Notes: generated by a model not told the origin, from the sequence alone. A DNA stretch of 64,000 nucleotides from Cyanobium sp. Tous-M-B4 (GCF_024345395.1 NZ_JAGQBA010000003.1:186001-250000), one strand, 5' to 3'; counted from the first letter of the stretch, positions 9,237 to 17,552 are shown. Program-made: numbers and translations.

Positions 9237-10225
9237 CGCTGAATGCTACCAAGCTGACCGAAGGATTTTTGCCTCAAGTCGGCAGGCAAGCGCACATAAC
9301 CCAATAACTCAGAATCATCCTGGCCCGCTCCACTGAGAATATACGTAAGGCTTGTTTTAATAGCCGGCAGGTTGGCTGCCAAACCTTTTCTCGGCACAAG
9401 CATCCAACTAAGATAAACAATTGGATAACCATTGGATGGATCGGAGCTAGAGCCTAACAATCTATTGTCAAGAGCAATGCCTGACAGAGAAAGACCTGCA
9501 GCCTTTATATCCGGACGAACAAACTCGCCCTTGCGATTTTGAAGGGCTGCCGACTGCAAAGGTGAGCGTAAGAATGGTGATTCAAGGAAGCCAATGCTGC
9601 CAGGAGTAGCTTCTAAGGCATTCGCCATGGCATCTGCTCCCTGCACTGCAGCACCAGAGGGCCAGGAAACAAGCCGTCCCGACCCTGGGCCGTTACGCCA
9701 TATTGGACTTACAGCAGCTAGGGAAGCCGTGAAATGGGCGGTAGCAGCTGAGGCATCACCCCGATAAAGAAGAGTAATCGGCTGATCTGGGCAACCCAAC
9801 TCAGAAAAATTGCGAATCTTGCCAAGGAATAACTCGACGAGCAGATTCCGAGTCAATTTCAACTGACAATTCGGTTGGTTGTAGGCAACCGCAATAGCAA
9901 TCCCAGTGACAGGAAATGCCAAGACCTCCGTGGGCAAGGCCTTTAACTCTTGCACCGACGGAGATTTATCAATGCCGGCAAACTGATTCCGCCCGGCAGC
10001 AAGACTAGATAAATCAGGAGCAAGGTTATTCGATTGCAACTCTACATTTACTCCCTTACGGACCGCAAGCTGATTGAACCAGCGATAGTAAGCATTAGCA
10101 GTCTCGACACTAGTTGTTCCCTCCAAGGAAACTGCCGCACTTTCATCCAAGTCTGCGCTAGTAGAACTAACGCAGCCGCAAGTCAAGGCAGCAAGGCAGA
10201 CGGCAAAAACACGAATAATTATCAT
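9233..10225 (-). CDS. Degenerate PstS-like periplasmic binding protein, third gene of cassette
   Basis: 330 residues with a signal peptide and Cys-rich AALTCGC near residue 16-20, possibly a lipoprotein although the lipobox is imperfect. It aligns by eye with PstS: the LxxLFLGKIRNFSELGC helix, the PVTGIAIAVAYNQ segment and the GSIGFLESPF segment. The phosphate-contact motifs are altered: the GSGSG loop is replaced by QSNNLAPD and HRSDGSGTT by YRGDASAAT. It may therefore bind a different ligand or none. ATG at 10225 lies two bases after the DUF4239 stop. Last gene of a minus-strand three-gene unit; no transporter genes follow. Confidence 0.75.
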   Translation of the reverse strand: MIIIRVFAVCLAALTCGCVSSTSADLDESAAVSLEGTTSVETANAYYRWFNQLAVRKGVNVELQSNNLAPDLSSLAAGRNQFAGIDKSPSVQELKALPTEVLAFPVTGIAIAVAYNQPNCQLKLTRNLLVELFLGKIRNFSELGCPDQPITLLYRGDASAATAHFTASLAAVSPIWRNGPGSGRLVSWPSGAAVQGADAMANALEATPGSIGFLESPFLRSPLQSAALQNRKGEFVRPDIKAAGLSLSGIALDNRLLGSSSDPSNGYPIVYLSWMLVPRKGLAANLPAIKTSLTYILSGAGQDDSELLGYVRLPADLRQKSFGQLGSIQR

Positions 10226-10227
10226 TG

Positions 10228-11052
10228 TCAAAGACTCCGAGCCAAAACGGCTTCCAGCGTGGCTGTGATATTGATCAAACCACTGGCAATCGGGTTTGAA
10301 TATACAAACAACATAACAGCCGGCACGGGAGCAGATAACAACAAAATGATAGCCACCCAAAGAGTTGTCCAAGCACCACTCTGCACCAGAAAAGACAACA
10401 AGGCGAGCGCAAGATACATCACACCGATTGCGAGCACTAGCCTCACTGGAAAGGCTTGGGGCGCAGCGAGGGAAAGGCGACGTTCGCGAGCATCAATAAG
10501 ATCAAAACCGAAATCACTTGCCTTACGGAAATAATTCACCGATTCAGGCGTTACCTCAATCGATTTAGAAGGTGAGGCATCCCGGGTAGAAAGGAAATCC
10601 CTGAGGCGGTCAATAGACTCTTGAGTTACTTCACTACGAGTACCATTACGCATCGTCAGCGCTTCATCCCGTGCGATTGACTCGCCATAATCATAAAGAA
10701 GCCTTCTTCCCTCAATACGCTGATCAGCCGGGAGAACAGACATAACGGCACCAAGCTTATTAATAGTTACCACTTCCTGCGTGAGCGCACTACGCAAATT
10801 TGTATACTGGAAAATTACATTAGACAACAAAAAAGCGGTAGTCAACGTATAAAGCGAGCCCATGGGACTTAGCAATGCTGCTTGAATCTGAATACTGCCA
10901 CGCGCCTTAACCCAGCGGGCCAAAAGCAAGGCCACGAAGGTTAGAAAGACAAATCCAAGGTAAAGTATCAGAACTCCAGTATTGAGCAGGATATCATCGA
11001 GAACTCTGTTGGCTACCATTGCAAAAGCAGGAGTAAAATACATAACAATCAA
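10228..11052 (-). CDS. DUF4239 (bestrophin-like) membrane protein
   Basis: 274 residues. Predicted layout is two N-terminal helices (about 22-44 and 63-85), a soluble helical region (86-196), and two C-terminal helices (200-222, 227-250). The block YTNLRSALTQEVVTINKLGAV and the later RERRLSL resemble the DUF4239 family, distantly related to bestrophin-type channels; the function is unknown. Its ATG overlaps the stop of the upstream binding-protein gene (ATGA), and the PstS-like gene begins two bases after its stop, so the three are one translational unit. It is the only membrane component between two periplasmic binding proteins. Confidence 0.75.
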   Translation of the reverse strand: MIVMYFTPAFAMVANRVLDDILLNTGVLILYLGFVFLTFVALLLARWVKARGSIQIQAALLSPMGSLYTLTTAFLLSNVIFQYTNLRSALTQEVVTINKLGAVMSVLPADQRIEGRRLLYDYGESIARDEALTMRNGTRSEVTQESIDRLRDFLSTRDASPSKSIEVTPESVNYFRKASDFGFDLIDARERRLSLAAPQAFPVRLVLAIGVMYLALALLSFLVQSGAWTTLWVAIILLLSAPVPAVMLFVYSNPIASGLINITATLEAVLARSL

Positions 11053-12239
11053 TGGATAAAGGCGCCGTCGCGGCCCACTAAAAATGTGAGTTCAACGAAG
11101 TCACTGCCTTGATGCTGTTTGGCACTAAAACGAAGCGGAAAGCCTCCCAAATCGACTGGACCCATGGTCTCCATGGCTGTTAGAAAACGCTCACGGGTGA
11201 GATTGGGCCCTGCGGCCTGAAGTGCACGAACGAGCATTGTGGCGGAGATATAACCCTCAAGGCTTGAAAAGCCGTAAGGTGCATCACTTCGATTACGGCG
11301 AATTGTATTTTGATAATCCCGCACAACAGGAACCCGAGGGTTCCAAGGGAATGGCACCACCTGGCTAACGCCCACACCATGCCGAAATTCAGGAGGGAGT
11401 GCCTGTGCAAGTGCATTACTTCCTACAAACGACACATTCATTACCTGGGCCTTATTACCTTGGCGGCGCAGATTCGTAATGAAACTAGCTACGGTGCCAT
11501 AGGACGAAACCATAAGTACCGCGTCGGGACGCGCCAGCGCAACCCGTCGAGCTGACTCAAACGTGTCTGCAGAGTTACGTTCAACCGTAACAGCCACCAC
11601 GGGCTGTAGGCGCCGAACCGCAAGGGCTTTGCGGGCTCCCTCTAAACCATCGCGACCAAAGGCATCATTTTGATAGACCACCGCAATGGAGCGGCGCCCG
11701 TAGCGGAGCAGATACCGAACTGTGGCCTCAATTTCTTGATGATAACTGGCCCGAATATTGAACACCAAGGGTTTAACCGGTTGGCGGATCAACTGGGCCC
11801 CAGTGAGCGGAGCCACTAACGGAACTCGGTATTGATTAATCAGTGGTAACGAGGCTTTAACCGTAGCCGTACCTACATAACCAAACAAACCAAAAACCTT
11901 GTCGGAGCGTATGAAGCGCTCCGTGTTGCGCTTGGCCAGCTCGGGCTCGTAGCGGTCATCGCGATACACCATCACAATCTGTCGCCCATGAACTCCCCCC
12001 TGGGCGTTCACCTGATCAAATACCTGGTGGGCACCTTCGCGAAACTCACTGCCAAGCTGGCCCGCCGGCCCACTAAAAGCAGCCGACTGCCCAACCAATA
12101 TAGACCGGGAGCTAACTCCCACCTCGGCCCGCGAGGGAGTTGGCAGCGTCGCAACAGCAACAAGCATGCCGGCAAGAGCTACGCTAACTGAGGGCCTAGT
12201 CAAGAGGCAAATGCTAAGCAAGAGAGAAGGGGACCTCAA
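11049..12239 (-). CDS. Type I periplasmic binding protein (Leu/Ile/Val-binding-like)
   Basis: 396 residues with a signal peptide (about 1-38, AVATLPTPSRA). The Peripla_BP_6 fold is shown by ILVGQSAAFSGPAGQLG at about 47-63, the GLFGYVGTATVKASLPL segment, VVYQNDAFGRDGLEGARKAL and the C-terminal TLVG-like sheet. Such proteins bind branched-chain amino acids, amides or urea for ABC transport or act as sensors. No liv-type permease or ATPase is nearby; instead it is coupled by a four-base overlap to a DUF4239 membrane protein. ATG at 12239. One sequence CTTAATCT, matching a single Pho-box repeat, sits just upstream at 12248-12255. Confidence 0.85.
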   Translation of the reverse strand: MRSPSLLLSICLLTRPSVSVALAGMLVAVATLPTPSRAEVGVSSRSILVGQSAAFSGPAGQLGSEFREGAHQVFDQVNAQGGVHGRQIVMVYRDDRYEPELAKRNTERFIRSDKVFGLFGYVGTATVKASLPLINQYRVPLVAPLTGAQLIRQPVKPLVFNIRASYHQEIEATVRYLLRYGRRSIAVVYQNDAFGRDGLEGARKALAVRRLQPVVAVTVERNSADTFESARRVALARPDAVLMVSSYGTVASFITNLRRQGNKAQVMNVSFVGSNALAQALPPEFRHGVGVSQVVPFPWNPRVPVVRDYQNTIRRNRSDAPYGFSSLEGYISATMLVRALQAAGPNLTRERFLTAMETMGPVDLGGFPLRFSAKQHQGSDFVELTFLVGRDGAFIH

Positions 12240-12285
12240 TAGACCCTAGATTAAGCCTATTGATCAGATCCGGAGAATCTCGACT

Positions 12286-12423
12286 TCAACTGCCAATCTT
12301 GGCGACGGCTGCCTTGGCAGGCTTCAGCACATCACCCTTGAGGGGTACGTAGCAGAGAGCTCAGCTGCTACCTTGTGATCCTTGCGTGAAAGGGCCCAAA
12401 GTAAGAACTTACGCACGTCTAAT
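12286..12423 (-). pseudogene. Remnant of a pstS C-terminus with a frameshift
   Basis: Reading the minus strand gives VRKFLLWALSRKDHKVAAELS in one frame, then after a shift near 12352 YVPLKGDVLKPAKAAVAKIGS and a stop at 12286. This parallels the end of the intact pstS upstream (IREAMLFLLSPKAQ...FVPLKGSILSASKKAVGQIGR), so it is the last 45 or so codons of a pstS paralogue. The differences show it is not a recent copy. It lies after the pstS terminator and before the binding-protein gene; the rest of the gene is gone. Confidence 0.75.
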
Positions 12424-12463
12424 ACCTGGCACCTGCAGGCTTGAAATCGTCCCATAAAGCAAG

Positions 12464-12490
12464 ACAAAAAAAGGCCCCTTGCGGGGCCTT
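12464..12490 (-). terminator. Rho-independent terminator of pstS
   Basis: On the minus strand GGCCCCGCAAGGGGCC forms a strong GC hairpin followed by a run of seven T. It lies 35 bases after the pstS stop codon and separates pstS from the remnant and the three-gene cassette. Confidence 0.88.
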
Positions 12491-12524
12491 AGCTTTCAAT
12501 ACGTTCGCAGTAGAAAGGCTGCGA

Positions 12525-13517
12525 TCACCGACCAATTTGACCGACGGCCTTCTTAGACGCGGAGAGAATACTGCCTTTAAGTGGCACGAAGTCGAGGCTG
12601 GAGGCCTGACCCTGGGCTTTCGGGCTCAGCAGAAACAACATCGCCTCACGGATCGCCGGAGCCTTGTCACCGTTACCGGTGCGATAGGCCAAGATCCAGG
12701 TGAGAGTCGAAATCGGATAGCTGTTTGCACCGGATGGATTTGGCTCTTCCCCAGCCAGCATTGAATCTAGCTTAATGTTATTCAGTGCAGCAGCGCCGCT
12801 CTCTTCTGTGGGCATGACGAACTTGCCGGCCTTGTTTTGCAGGGCAGCAGCTCTGATAGCACCTTTAACGTAACTCTGGTTGAGGTAGCCGATTGCACCG
12901 GGGGTGTTCTGAATCACACCAGAAACGCCTTCGTTGCCCTTACCGCCAACGCCTACAGGCCACTTGACACTCTTGCCTTCACCCACCTTGCTCTTCCACT
13001 CGGAAGAAAAGGCCGAGAGGCTGTTAGTGAACGCAAAGGTGGTACCGGAACCATCGGAACGGTGCGCCACAGTAATCTTGCCCTTACCACACTTGAGCTG
13101 ATCCCAAGTGTTGATCTTGCCGAGGAAAATGTCGACGGCTTGCTGCTGAGTGAGCTTAAGGTTCTTGCAGTCTGCCTTGTTAAAGGCGATAGCAATGGTG
13201 CCCCCCACAGCGGGGAACTGAATCACCCCACGCTTTACCTTAGCAGCCTCCTTGTCTTTGATTGGTTCGTCGGTGGCGCCGAATTCAACAGTACCGGCTA
13301 CGAATTGACGCACGCCCGAGCCGGAACCAACCGACTGGTAGTTGACACGCACCTTGTTGGCCACACCAGCGAAAGCGCGCTGATAGAAAGCTGCAGGGAA
13401 GGTTGCCCCGGCGCCATTGATAGTGGCCTGGGCAAGCGCAGGAATCATTGCTGAAGTTGCGCCAGCACCGATAGCTGCAACGGTACCGACAATCAGGGCC
13501 TTCTTGGCGAAGGTCAT
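12525..13517 (-). CDS. pstS: Phosphate-binding protein PstS
   Basis: 330 residues with a signal peptide ending near PALAQA (about 25-31). Binds phosphate in the periplasm for the PstSCAB importer. Ligand motifs are intact: GAGATFPAAFYQ (about 35-46), YQSVGSGSGVRQF, ATDEPI and HRSDGSGTTFAFT. No pstC, pstA or pstB is in the window, so the permease must be elsewhere, which is common in picocyanobacteria with several pstS genes. Pho-box-like repeats lie upstream (13581-13599) and a terminator follows the gene. Confidence 0.94.
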   Translation of the reverse strand: MTFAKKALIVGTVAAIGAGATSAMIPALAQATINGAGATFPAAFYQRAFAGVANKVRVNYQSVGSGSGVRQFVAGTVEFGATDEPIKDKEAAKVKRGVIQFPAVGGTIAIAFNKADCKNLKLTQQQAVDIFLGKINTWDQLKCGKGKITVAHRSDGSGTTFAFTNSLSAFSSEWKSKVGEGKSVKWPVGVGGKGNEGVSGVIQNTPGAIGYLNQSYVKGAIRAAALQNKAGKFVMPTEESGAAALNNIKLDSMLAGEEPNPSGANSYPISTLTWILAYRTGNGDKAPAIREAMLFLLSPKAQGQASSLDFVPLKGSILSASKKAVGQIGR

Positions 13518-13580
13518 GGAAAAAGACTTTTAGGGTCAACCCATTAATAGCAAGACGCATAGCTAGCAGTCTTTATCGCC

Positions 13581-13599
13581 CGGTTAAGGGGGGTTCAAG
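13581..13599 (-). promoter_or_regulatory. Putative Pho box upstream of pstS
   Basis: On the minus strand CTTGAACC, then three bases, then CTTAACCG. Cyanobacterial Pho boxes bound by SphR/PhoB are 8-base direct repeats close to YTTAAYYW with 3-base spacing; the second repeat fits at seven of eight positions, the first loosely. Located about 65-80 bases upstream of the pstS ATG. Confidence 0.45.
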
Positions 13600-13623
13600 A
13601 TTGGCGCAAATTAGCTTTGCAAG

Positions 13624-13653
13624 CAATAAAAAGCCCCCCATTGCTGGGGGGCT
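13624..13653 (-). terminator. Rho-independent terminator of the somA porin gene
   Basis: Minus strand AGCCCCCCAGCAATGGGGGGCT hairpin (13632-13653) followed by TTTTATTG. It lies about 64 bases beyond the porin stop and insulates it from pstS. Confidence 0.9.
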
Positions 13654-13716
13654 GAAGGTGTGTGAGTTGTAGCTACGAGAAAGCGGTGAGGAGTGTCTGG
13701 ATAAACGCCAGTTGGA

Positions 13717-15297
13717 TCAGAAGCGGAAAGTGGTTTGAATCACGCCGCCATAAGTACCTTCGCCAGCATTACCGTCGTTATAGTTTTTAGTGATCCAGAA
13801 GACGGCCGGGGTGACGGAGATATTGTCAGAGACACGGAAGCGGTAGAACAACTCATACATGTAGCCAGGGGTTTGATCAACACCATTATCGGAGCTGCTG
13901 GTCACGTAGAGGGGTGAACCCACTGCGAAGCCTGCGCTGTTGCCCTTGGCAAACACATCCTTCCACTGGAGGCCAACCATCCAAGACCAGATGTCCGCTG
14001 ATGGCTGGGTATCTCCGCTGGTGTAGTTGGTGTAGCTAAAGCCACCGGAGATCGAGGGAAGCCACTTAGCATCCATCGGTTCCCAGAAACCAGCGAGCGA
14101 AACGCTGTTGCTATCCTGACCAGCACCCACTGTCCGGAAGAAGTCACTGGAAGGGCTGTTGGGATCCCTCAGGCGTGCATTTTCGGAGCCGTAGCGATAA
14201 GCCACTGCTGCCCCCCAGTTCTGGCCTTTAACACCCAACTGGGCCAGAATGTTCTGTGCACCTTCTGACTCAAAGGCACCAATTTGGGAGTTTGCGAAGC
14301 CGTCTCCTTCGCCACCATCTTGGGAAACCCAGTTGACATCAAAGGAAACAAAGGGGTTGCCTTTCTTGACCTTTTGCTTCCAAGATAAGCCTGCAGCAGC
14401 ACCTGTGGCTTTGTTGTAGGTACCCGTTGCACCGGCCAGGTTAAAGAAGTCGAGGATATCAGACTTATAAGCAGTTGGCAGGAAGGTAAGCATCTCGGTG
14501 TTACGGGCGAGTGCGCCGACCGTAAGCTTCACTTCATTGCCTACTGGGAAAGTATAGAAGAGTCGATCGATGGAAACAGCATTTCCCCCATCAACAGCAT
14601 TTTCCTCAGCCTTATCCAGCTTGAACACGTTGCCGCTGCTGCCGAAAGGATCATCGAGGAAGTTGCCACTACGCAGGCGGGTCCTCAGCAAGTCCTTACC
14701 AGTGAAGCTGGTATCGAAGCTGAGACGGACGTCGTAGTTGAAGGTGGTTTTGGTTGAACCGTCACCGTCGTAGTTGGGAGATCCGCCAATAATCATGCTC
14801 ACTTCACCACGCAGCTTGGTAGTGGTGGAGAACTGTTGAGCCTCCAAGACCCCTACCTTCTTCTCAAGGCCATCGACGCGGCCGCGAAGAGTGGCAAGTT
14901 CAGCTTTGAACTCTTCCATCAGGCGCTGCAGTTCGTCGGTCACTTCAGTGACGCGATCGAGACAGGCGTTAAGCAGGGCAGCCGCTTCGTAGCGGGTCAT
15001 GGCCTGGCCGCCTTTGTAGGTGCCGTTGGGGTAGCCGGCAACGCAGCCGTACTTCTCAACCAGGTTGCTCAGAGCCTGGTAAGCCCAGTCGGTGGGCTGG
15101 ACGTCGGAAAACTGGGTGACGCTGGTGACTTGGTTCTTGGATTCCCAAGCGCGGAAGCGATCAACGTCTTGCTGTTGCATGTACTCGTTGACGGCAGCAG
15201 CACCGTTCAACGAAGCCAGCTCTTGAGCAGAAGCGGCCATGGGGGCCATCATGCCAGTGCCAGCCAAAGCCAGCAGCAGCTTTTTAGAAAGATTCAT
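13717..15297 (-). CDS. SomA-type outer membrane porin (SLH domain plus OprB-like barrel)
   Basis: 526 residues. Signal peptide (about 1-24, AASAQE), an SLH domain (about 60-115: FSDVQPTDWAYQALSNLVEKYGCVAGYPNG and MTRYEAAALLNACLD), a coiled-coil stretch (about 117-152, ELQRLMEEFKAEL...GLEKKVGVLEAQ), then a beta-barrel ending in an aromatic C-terminus, TTFRF. Members of this family are the major outer membrane porins of cyanobacteria, with the SLH domain tethering to peptidoglycan-linked polymer; some import inorganic ions including iron. The ATG is preceded by GAGGA inside a sequence complementary to the Yfr1 sRNA motif. Confidence 0.93.
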   Translation of the reverse strand: MNLSKKLLLALAGTGMMAPMAASAQELASLNGAAAVNEYMQQQDVDRFRAWESKNQVTSVTQFSDVQPTDWAYQALSNLVEKYGCVAGYPNGTYKGGQAMTRYEAAALLNACLDRVTEVTDELQRLMEEFKAELATLRGRVDGLEKKVGVLEAQQFSTTTKLRGEVSMIIGGSPNYDGDGSTKTTFNYDVRLSFDTSFTGKDLLRTRLRSGNFLDDPFGSSGNVFKLDKAEENAVDGGNAVSIDRLFYTFPVGNEVKLTVGALARNTEMLTFLPTAYKSDILDFFNLAGATGTYNKATGAAAGLSWKQKVKKGNPFVSFDVNWVSQDGGEGDGFANSQIGAFESEGAQNILAQLGVKGQNWGAAVAYRYGSENARLRDPNSPSSDFFRTVGAGQDSNSVSLAGFWEPMDAKWLPSISGGFSYTNYTSGDTQPSADIWSWMVGLQWKDVFAKGNSAGFAVGSPLYVTSSSDNGVDQTPGYMYELFYRFRVSDNISVTPAVFWITKNYNDGNAGEGTYGGVIQTTFRF

Positions 15298-15301
15298 CGG
15301 G

Positions 15302-15310
15302 TCCTCACAC
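15302..15310 (-). promoter_or_regulatory. somA ribosome binding site overlapping a predicted Yfr1 sRNA target
   Basis: Minus strand GTGTGAGGA lies four bases before the porin ATG and contains the Shine-Dalgarno GAGGA. It is complementary over nine contiguous bases to the ultraconserved Yfr1 motif ACUCCUCACAC. Yfr1 is known to pair with the 5' region of som porin mRNAs in Prochlorococcus MIT9313. The yfr1 gene itself is not in this window. Confidence 0.6.
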
Positions 15311-15416
15311 CGATAGGAAAGACTTCACAAAGGAAGTCGAGGGCAAGTTATCTACGAAGCAAGGCCAAAACGAGCAACTAGGCGACATAGCCAATGTGCT
15401 CCTGGACACATTTGAC

Positions 15417-15449
15417 TGAATTGCTGCTGAATTGCTGCTGAATTGCGGC
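15417..15449. repeat. Three tandem 11-base repeats upstream of the porin
   Basis: TGAATTGCTGC occurs three times in direct tandem, the last copy with one change (CGGC for CTGC). It lies between the CHAD gene stop and the porin start, about 120 bases upstream of the porin ATG. An 11-base period is close to one DNA turn, so it could be a regulator site; this is speculation. Confidence 0.8.
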
Positions 15450-15466
15450 TCAGTGCCCGCTTCCCA

Positions 15467-16447
15467 TCAACCAATTCCCAGGACGCGCCTTAAGCCAACA
15501 CTCAGCCAAGAACGCGGCCCAGCGGGCCGCGGCTCCGCCAGTAGGGCAAACCGCAGGCGGCGGCGCTGCCGGTGGGGCAACAACTCATCCACCAGCTCGC
15601 GCCACTGCAGCCAGCAATGGCGTTGATGTTGCACCAGCAGCCACTCCAGTTGGGGCAAGGTGTCTTCAAACCGTCCTGGCACCTGGTCGTGGATGGCGCT
15701 TTGCAGCACCTGCAGATCATTCCACTCCCCCAGCAGCTCCTGGCCCAGCTTGAAGCGGCTAATCCAGGGTTCCGTGGCGGCACCCTGCAAGGGAGCAAGA
15801 TTCTCCAGCAGATAACGCACCTGCTTGAGCTGGCGGCGCAGCTCATGCAACTGCTCGGTTTCAGCAGAATTCTTTTGAACCGAATCCTTGCTGATCTGCC
15901 AACCCGGGTGCAGAAACAGACCCGAAACTGCGGGGCCCTGCCACTCCACCACCCACTGTGAAATCGGTTGCTCACCAAGCGACGTGAAAGCGGGCTCCTT
16001 CAACCAACGCTGTAGCTGACCCAACCCCTCTAGGTAGGAGCGGCTTTGCAACACCTCCACCACATGGCCGTGGGCTAGCTGACGCTCGCGGCGCAACTGC
16101 CTGAGCACTGGGCGCAGGGCCTTCACCTCCGCTGCCGGCAATTGGGGCAGGAAGCCATCTTCGAGGCGTTCGCGTAAAACATCTAGATCCCGGGCCATCC
16201 CCAAACGGCGCACCCATTTGGCAAGGCGCTGATCATTAACAGCAGCTGGCAGCTGCAGGGCCGGCTCAAACTGAACCAATGTCGTGCGCAGCCGACGCAT
16301 TACTACCCGCATCTGATGCAGCGGCTCGCTGCCCTCGCCTGATGCCACTGGTGTCTGCAGTTGGACCAGCTTGGCGACCTGTTTCTGCAGCAGTTCCCGC
16401 GCAAAGGCACCACTTGCTAAACCGCGGCAGCGATCCATCAACACCAT
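15467..16447 (-). CDS. CHAD domain protein
   Basis: 326 residues, all-helical. The CHAD signature is LHQMRVVMRRLRTTL at about residues 43-57 with many regularly spaced Arg, Lys and His residues throughout, and a second half repeating the pattern (ELRRQLKQVRYLLENLAPL). CHAD domains bind polyphosphate through their basic groove. Its position eight bases after a pstS gene fits a role in phosphate or polyphosphate metabolism. There is no CYTH or triphosphatase domain, unlike many family members. ATG at 16447 or three codons later at 16438. Confidence 0.85.
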   Translation of the reverse strand: MVLMDRCRGLASGAFARELLQKQVAKLVQLQTPVASGEGSEPLHQMRVVMRRLRTTLVQFEPALQLPAAVNDQRLAKWVRRLGMARDLDVLRERLEDGFLPQLPAAEVKALRPVLRQLRRERQLAHGHVVEVLQSRSYLEGLGQLQRWLKEPAFTSLGEQPISQWVVEWQGPAVSGLFLHPGWQISKDSVQKNSAETEQLHELRRQLKQVRYLLENLAPLQGAATEPWISRFKLGQELLGEWNDLQVLQSAIHDQVPGRFEDTLPQLEWLLVQHQRHCWLQWRELVDELLPHRQRRRLRFALLAEPRPAGPRSWLSVGLRRVLGIG

Positions 16448-16454
16448 GCGGAAC

Positions 16455-17483
16455 TCAACGGAATTCTGGTTTTTTGATGCTATCTAAGCTGCGCTGCAGA
16501 GCTTGGCCGGTGGTAAGACCCACCGGTAAATCGCCGCCAAAAGCCGTGCCGAGCACATGGCGGTAGAGCTTGCTTTCCACCAAGCGGTAGGTGCTGGAGG
16601 GCATGGGGATATATCCCGCCTGCTTGACCAGCTTCAAACCATTTTGGATTGTGTAAGCAACAAATTTTCGCAGCTCAGGCTGGCTAAGCAATGCCTGATC
16701 GTTGACGTAAATAAAGAGAGGCCTGGATAGGGGCACATAACTCTCCTTCTGAACCGACTGAGGTGACGGATATGCAGGACCCTTACTACCCACAACGCTG
16801 AGGGCCTTTAAACGCTTGCTGTTGGCTTGAAAATAGGCATAGCCAAAGTAGCCGAGAGCATCAGGGTTACCAGCTACACAGGTAACCAGATCGTTGTCGT
16901 TTTCGCTTGTAAAAACATCAGCGCGCGAATTTTTATCATTGCCGTTTATAGCCTTATTAAAATAGTCGAATGTGCCGGAATCCTTGCCAGGGCCGCAAAG
17001 CCGAATCGGGCGATCAGGCCAATCCAGGTTCACCTGGCTCCAGCGAGTCACCTTGCCGGCAGCCGCCTGGCTCCAGAGGCGGGAGAGCTCGCGGGTGGTG
17101 ATGCGGGTGGCCCAGGTGTTTTTAGGGTTGACCACCACCGTGATTGCATCAAAACCAATCGGCAGCTCAAGGAAGCGCACCCCTTTGGCGGCGCAAGCCT
17201 TGAGCTCCTTGGCGCTTATGGGGCGGGAAGCATTAGCCAGGTAAAGCTGCCCGCTGCAGAACTGACGGAAGCCGGCAGAGGTGCCCGTTTCCTTGAGCTC
17301 AAAGCGCACCTGGCCATTGGCACCGGCTTTTTGATAAGCCTGGATAGATGCCTGCATCACCGGAAACACTGTGCTGGAACCGCCGATGCGCAGCGGAGCA
17401 GGAGTCGCCGCCTGGGCAACTTCCAAGGGCAACAGCGACAGGAGAGCCAGATGGAGCCAGGAAAAGCGCAAGGCAGGGCGCAT
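16455..17483 (-). CDS. PstS family phosphate-binding protein, second copy (SphX-like)
   Basis: 342 residues with signal peptide (about 1-25, ending VAQAATP). The fold is PstS-like but of the subfamily with RIGGSSTVFPVMQ, KETGTSAGFRQFCSGQ and LCGPGKDSGTFDYFNKAING, which differs from the pstS at 12525. Binds phosphate for an ABC importer; the second form may differ in affinity or in growth condition of expression. ATG at 17483 was chosen over GTG 17498 because it gives a clean signal peptide. CHAD follows eight bases after its stop. Pho-box-like repeats are upstream at 17531-17549. Confidence 0.88.
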   Translation of the reverse strand: MRPALRFSWLHLALLSLLPLEVAQAATPAPLRIGGSSTVFPVMQASIQAYQKAGANGQVRFELKETGTSAGFRQFCSGQLYLANASRPISAKELKACAAKGVRFLELPIGFDAITVVVNPKNTWATRITTRELSRLWSQAAAGKVTRWSQVNLDWPDRPIRLCGPGKDSGTFDYFNKAINGNDKNSRADVFTSENDNDLVTCVAGNPDALGYFGYAYFQANSKRLKALSVVGSKGPAYPSPQSVQKESYVPLSRPLFIYVNDQALLSQPELRKFVAYTIQNGLKLVKQAGYIPMPSSTYRLVESKLYRHVLGTAFGGDLPVGLTTGQALQRSLDSIKKPEFR

Positions 17484-17530
17484 AACGGTCACAACCACAA
17501 CAGAAGTCTGGGTGATTCCAGGGCTTAGAG

Positions 17531-17549
17531 GGGTTAAGGCCAGGTTGTG
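17531..17549 (-). promoter_or_regulatory. Putative Pho box upstream of the second pstS
   Basis: Minus strand CACAACCT, three bases, CTTAACCC: two 8-base direct repeats with 3-base spacing matching the cyanobacterial Pho-box pattern at six and seven of eight positions. It lies about 48-66 bases before the ATG at 17483 and just beyond the corA stop. Confidence 0.5.
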
Positions 17550-17552
17550 GCT

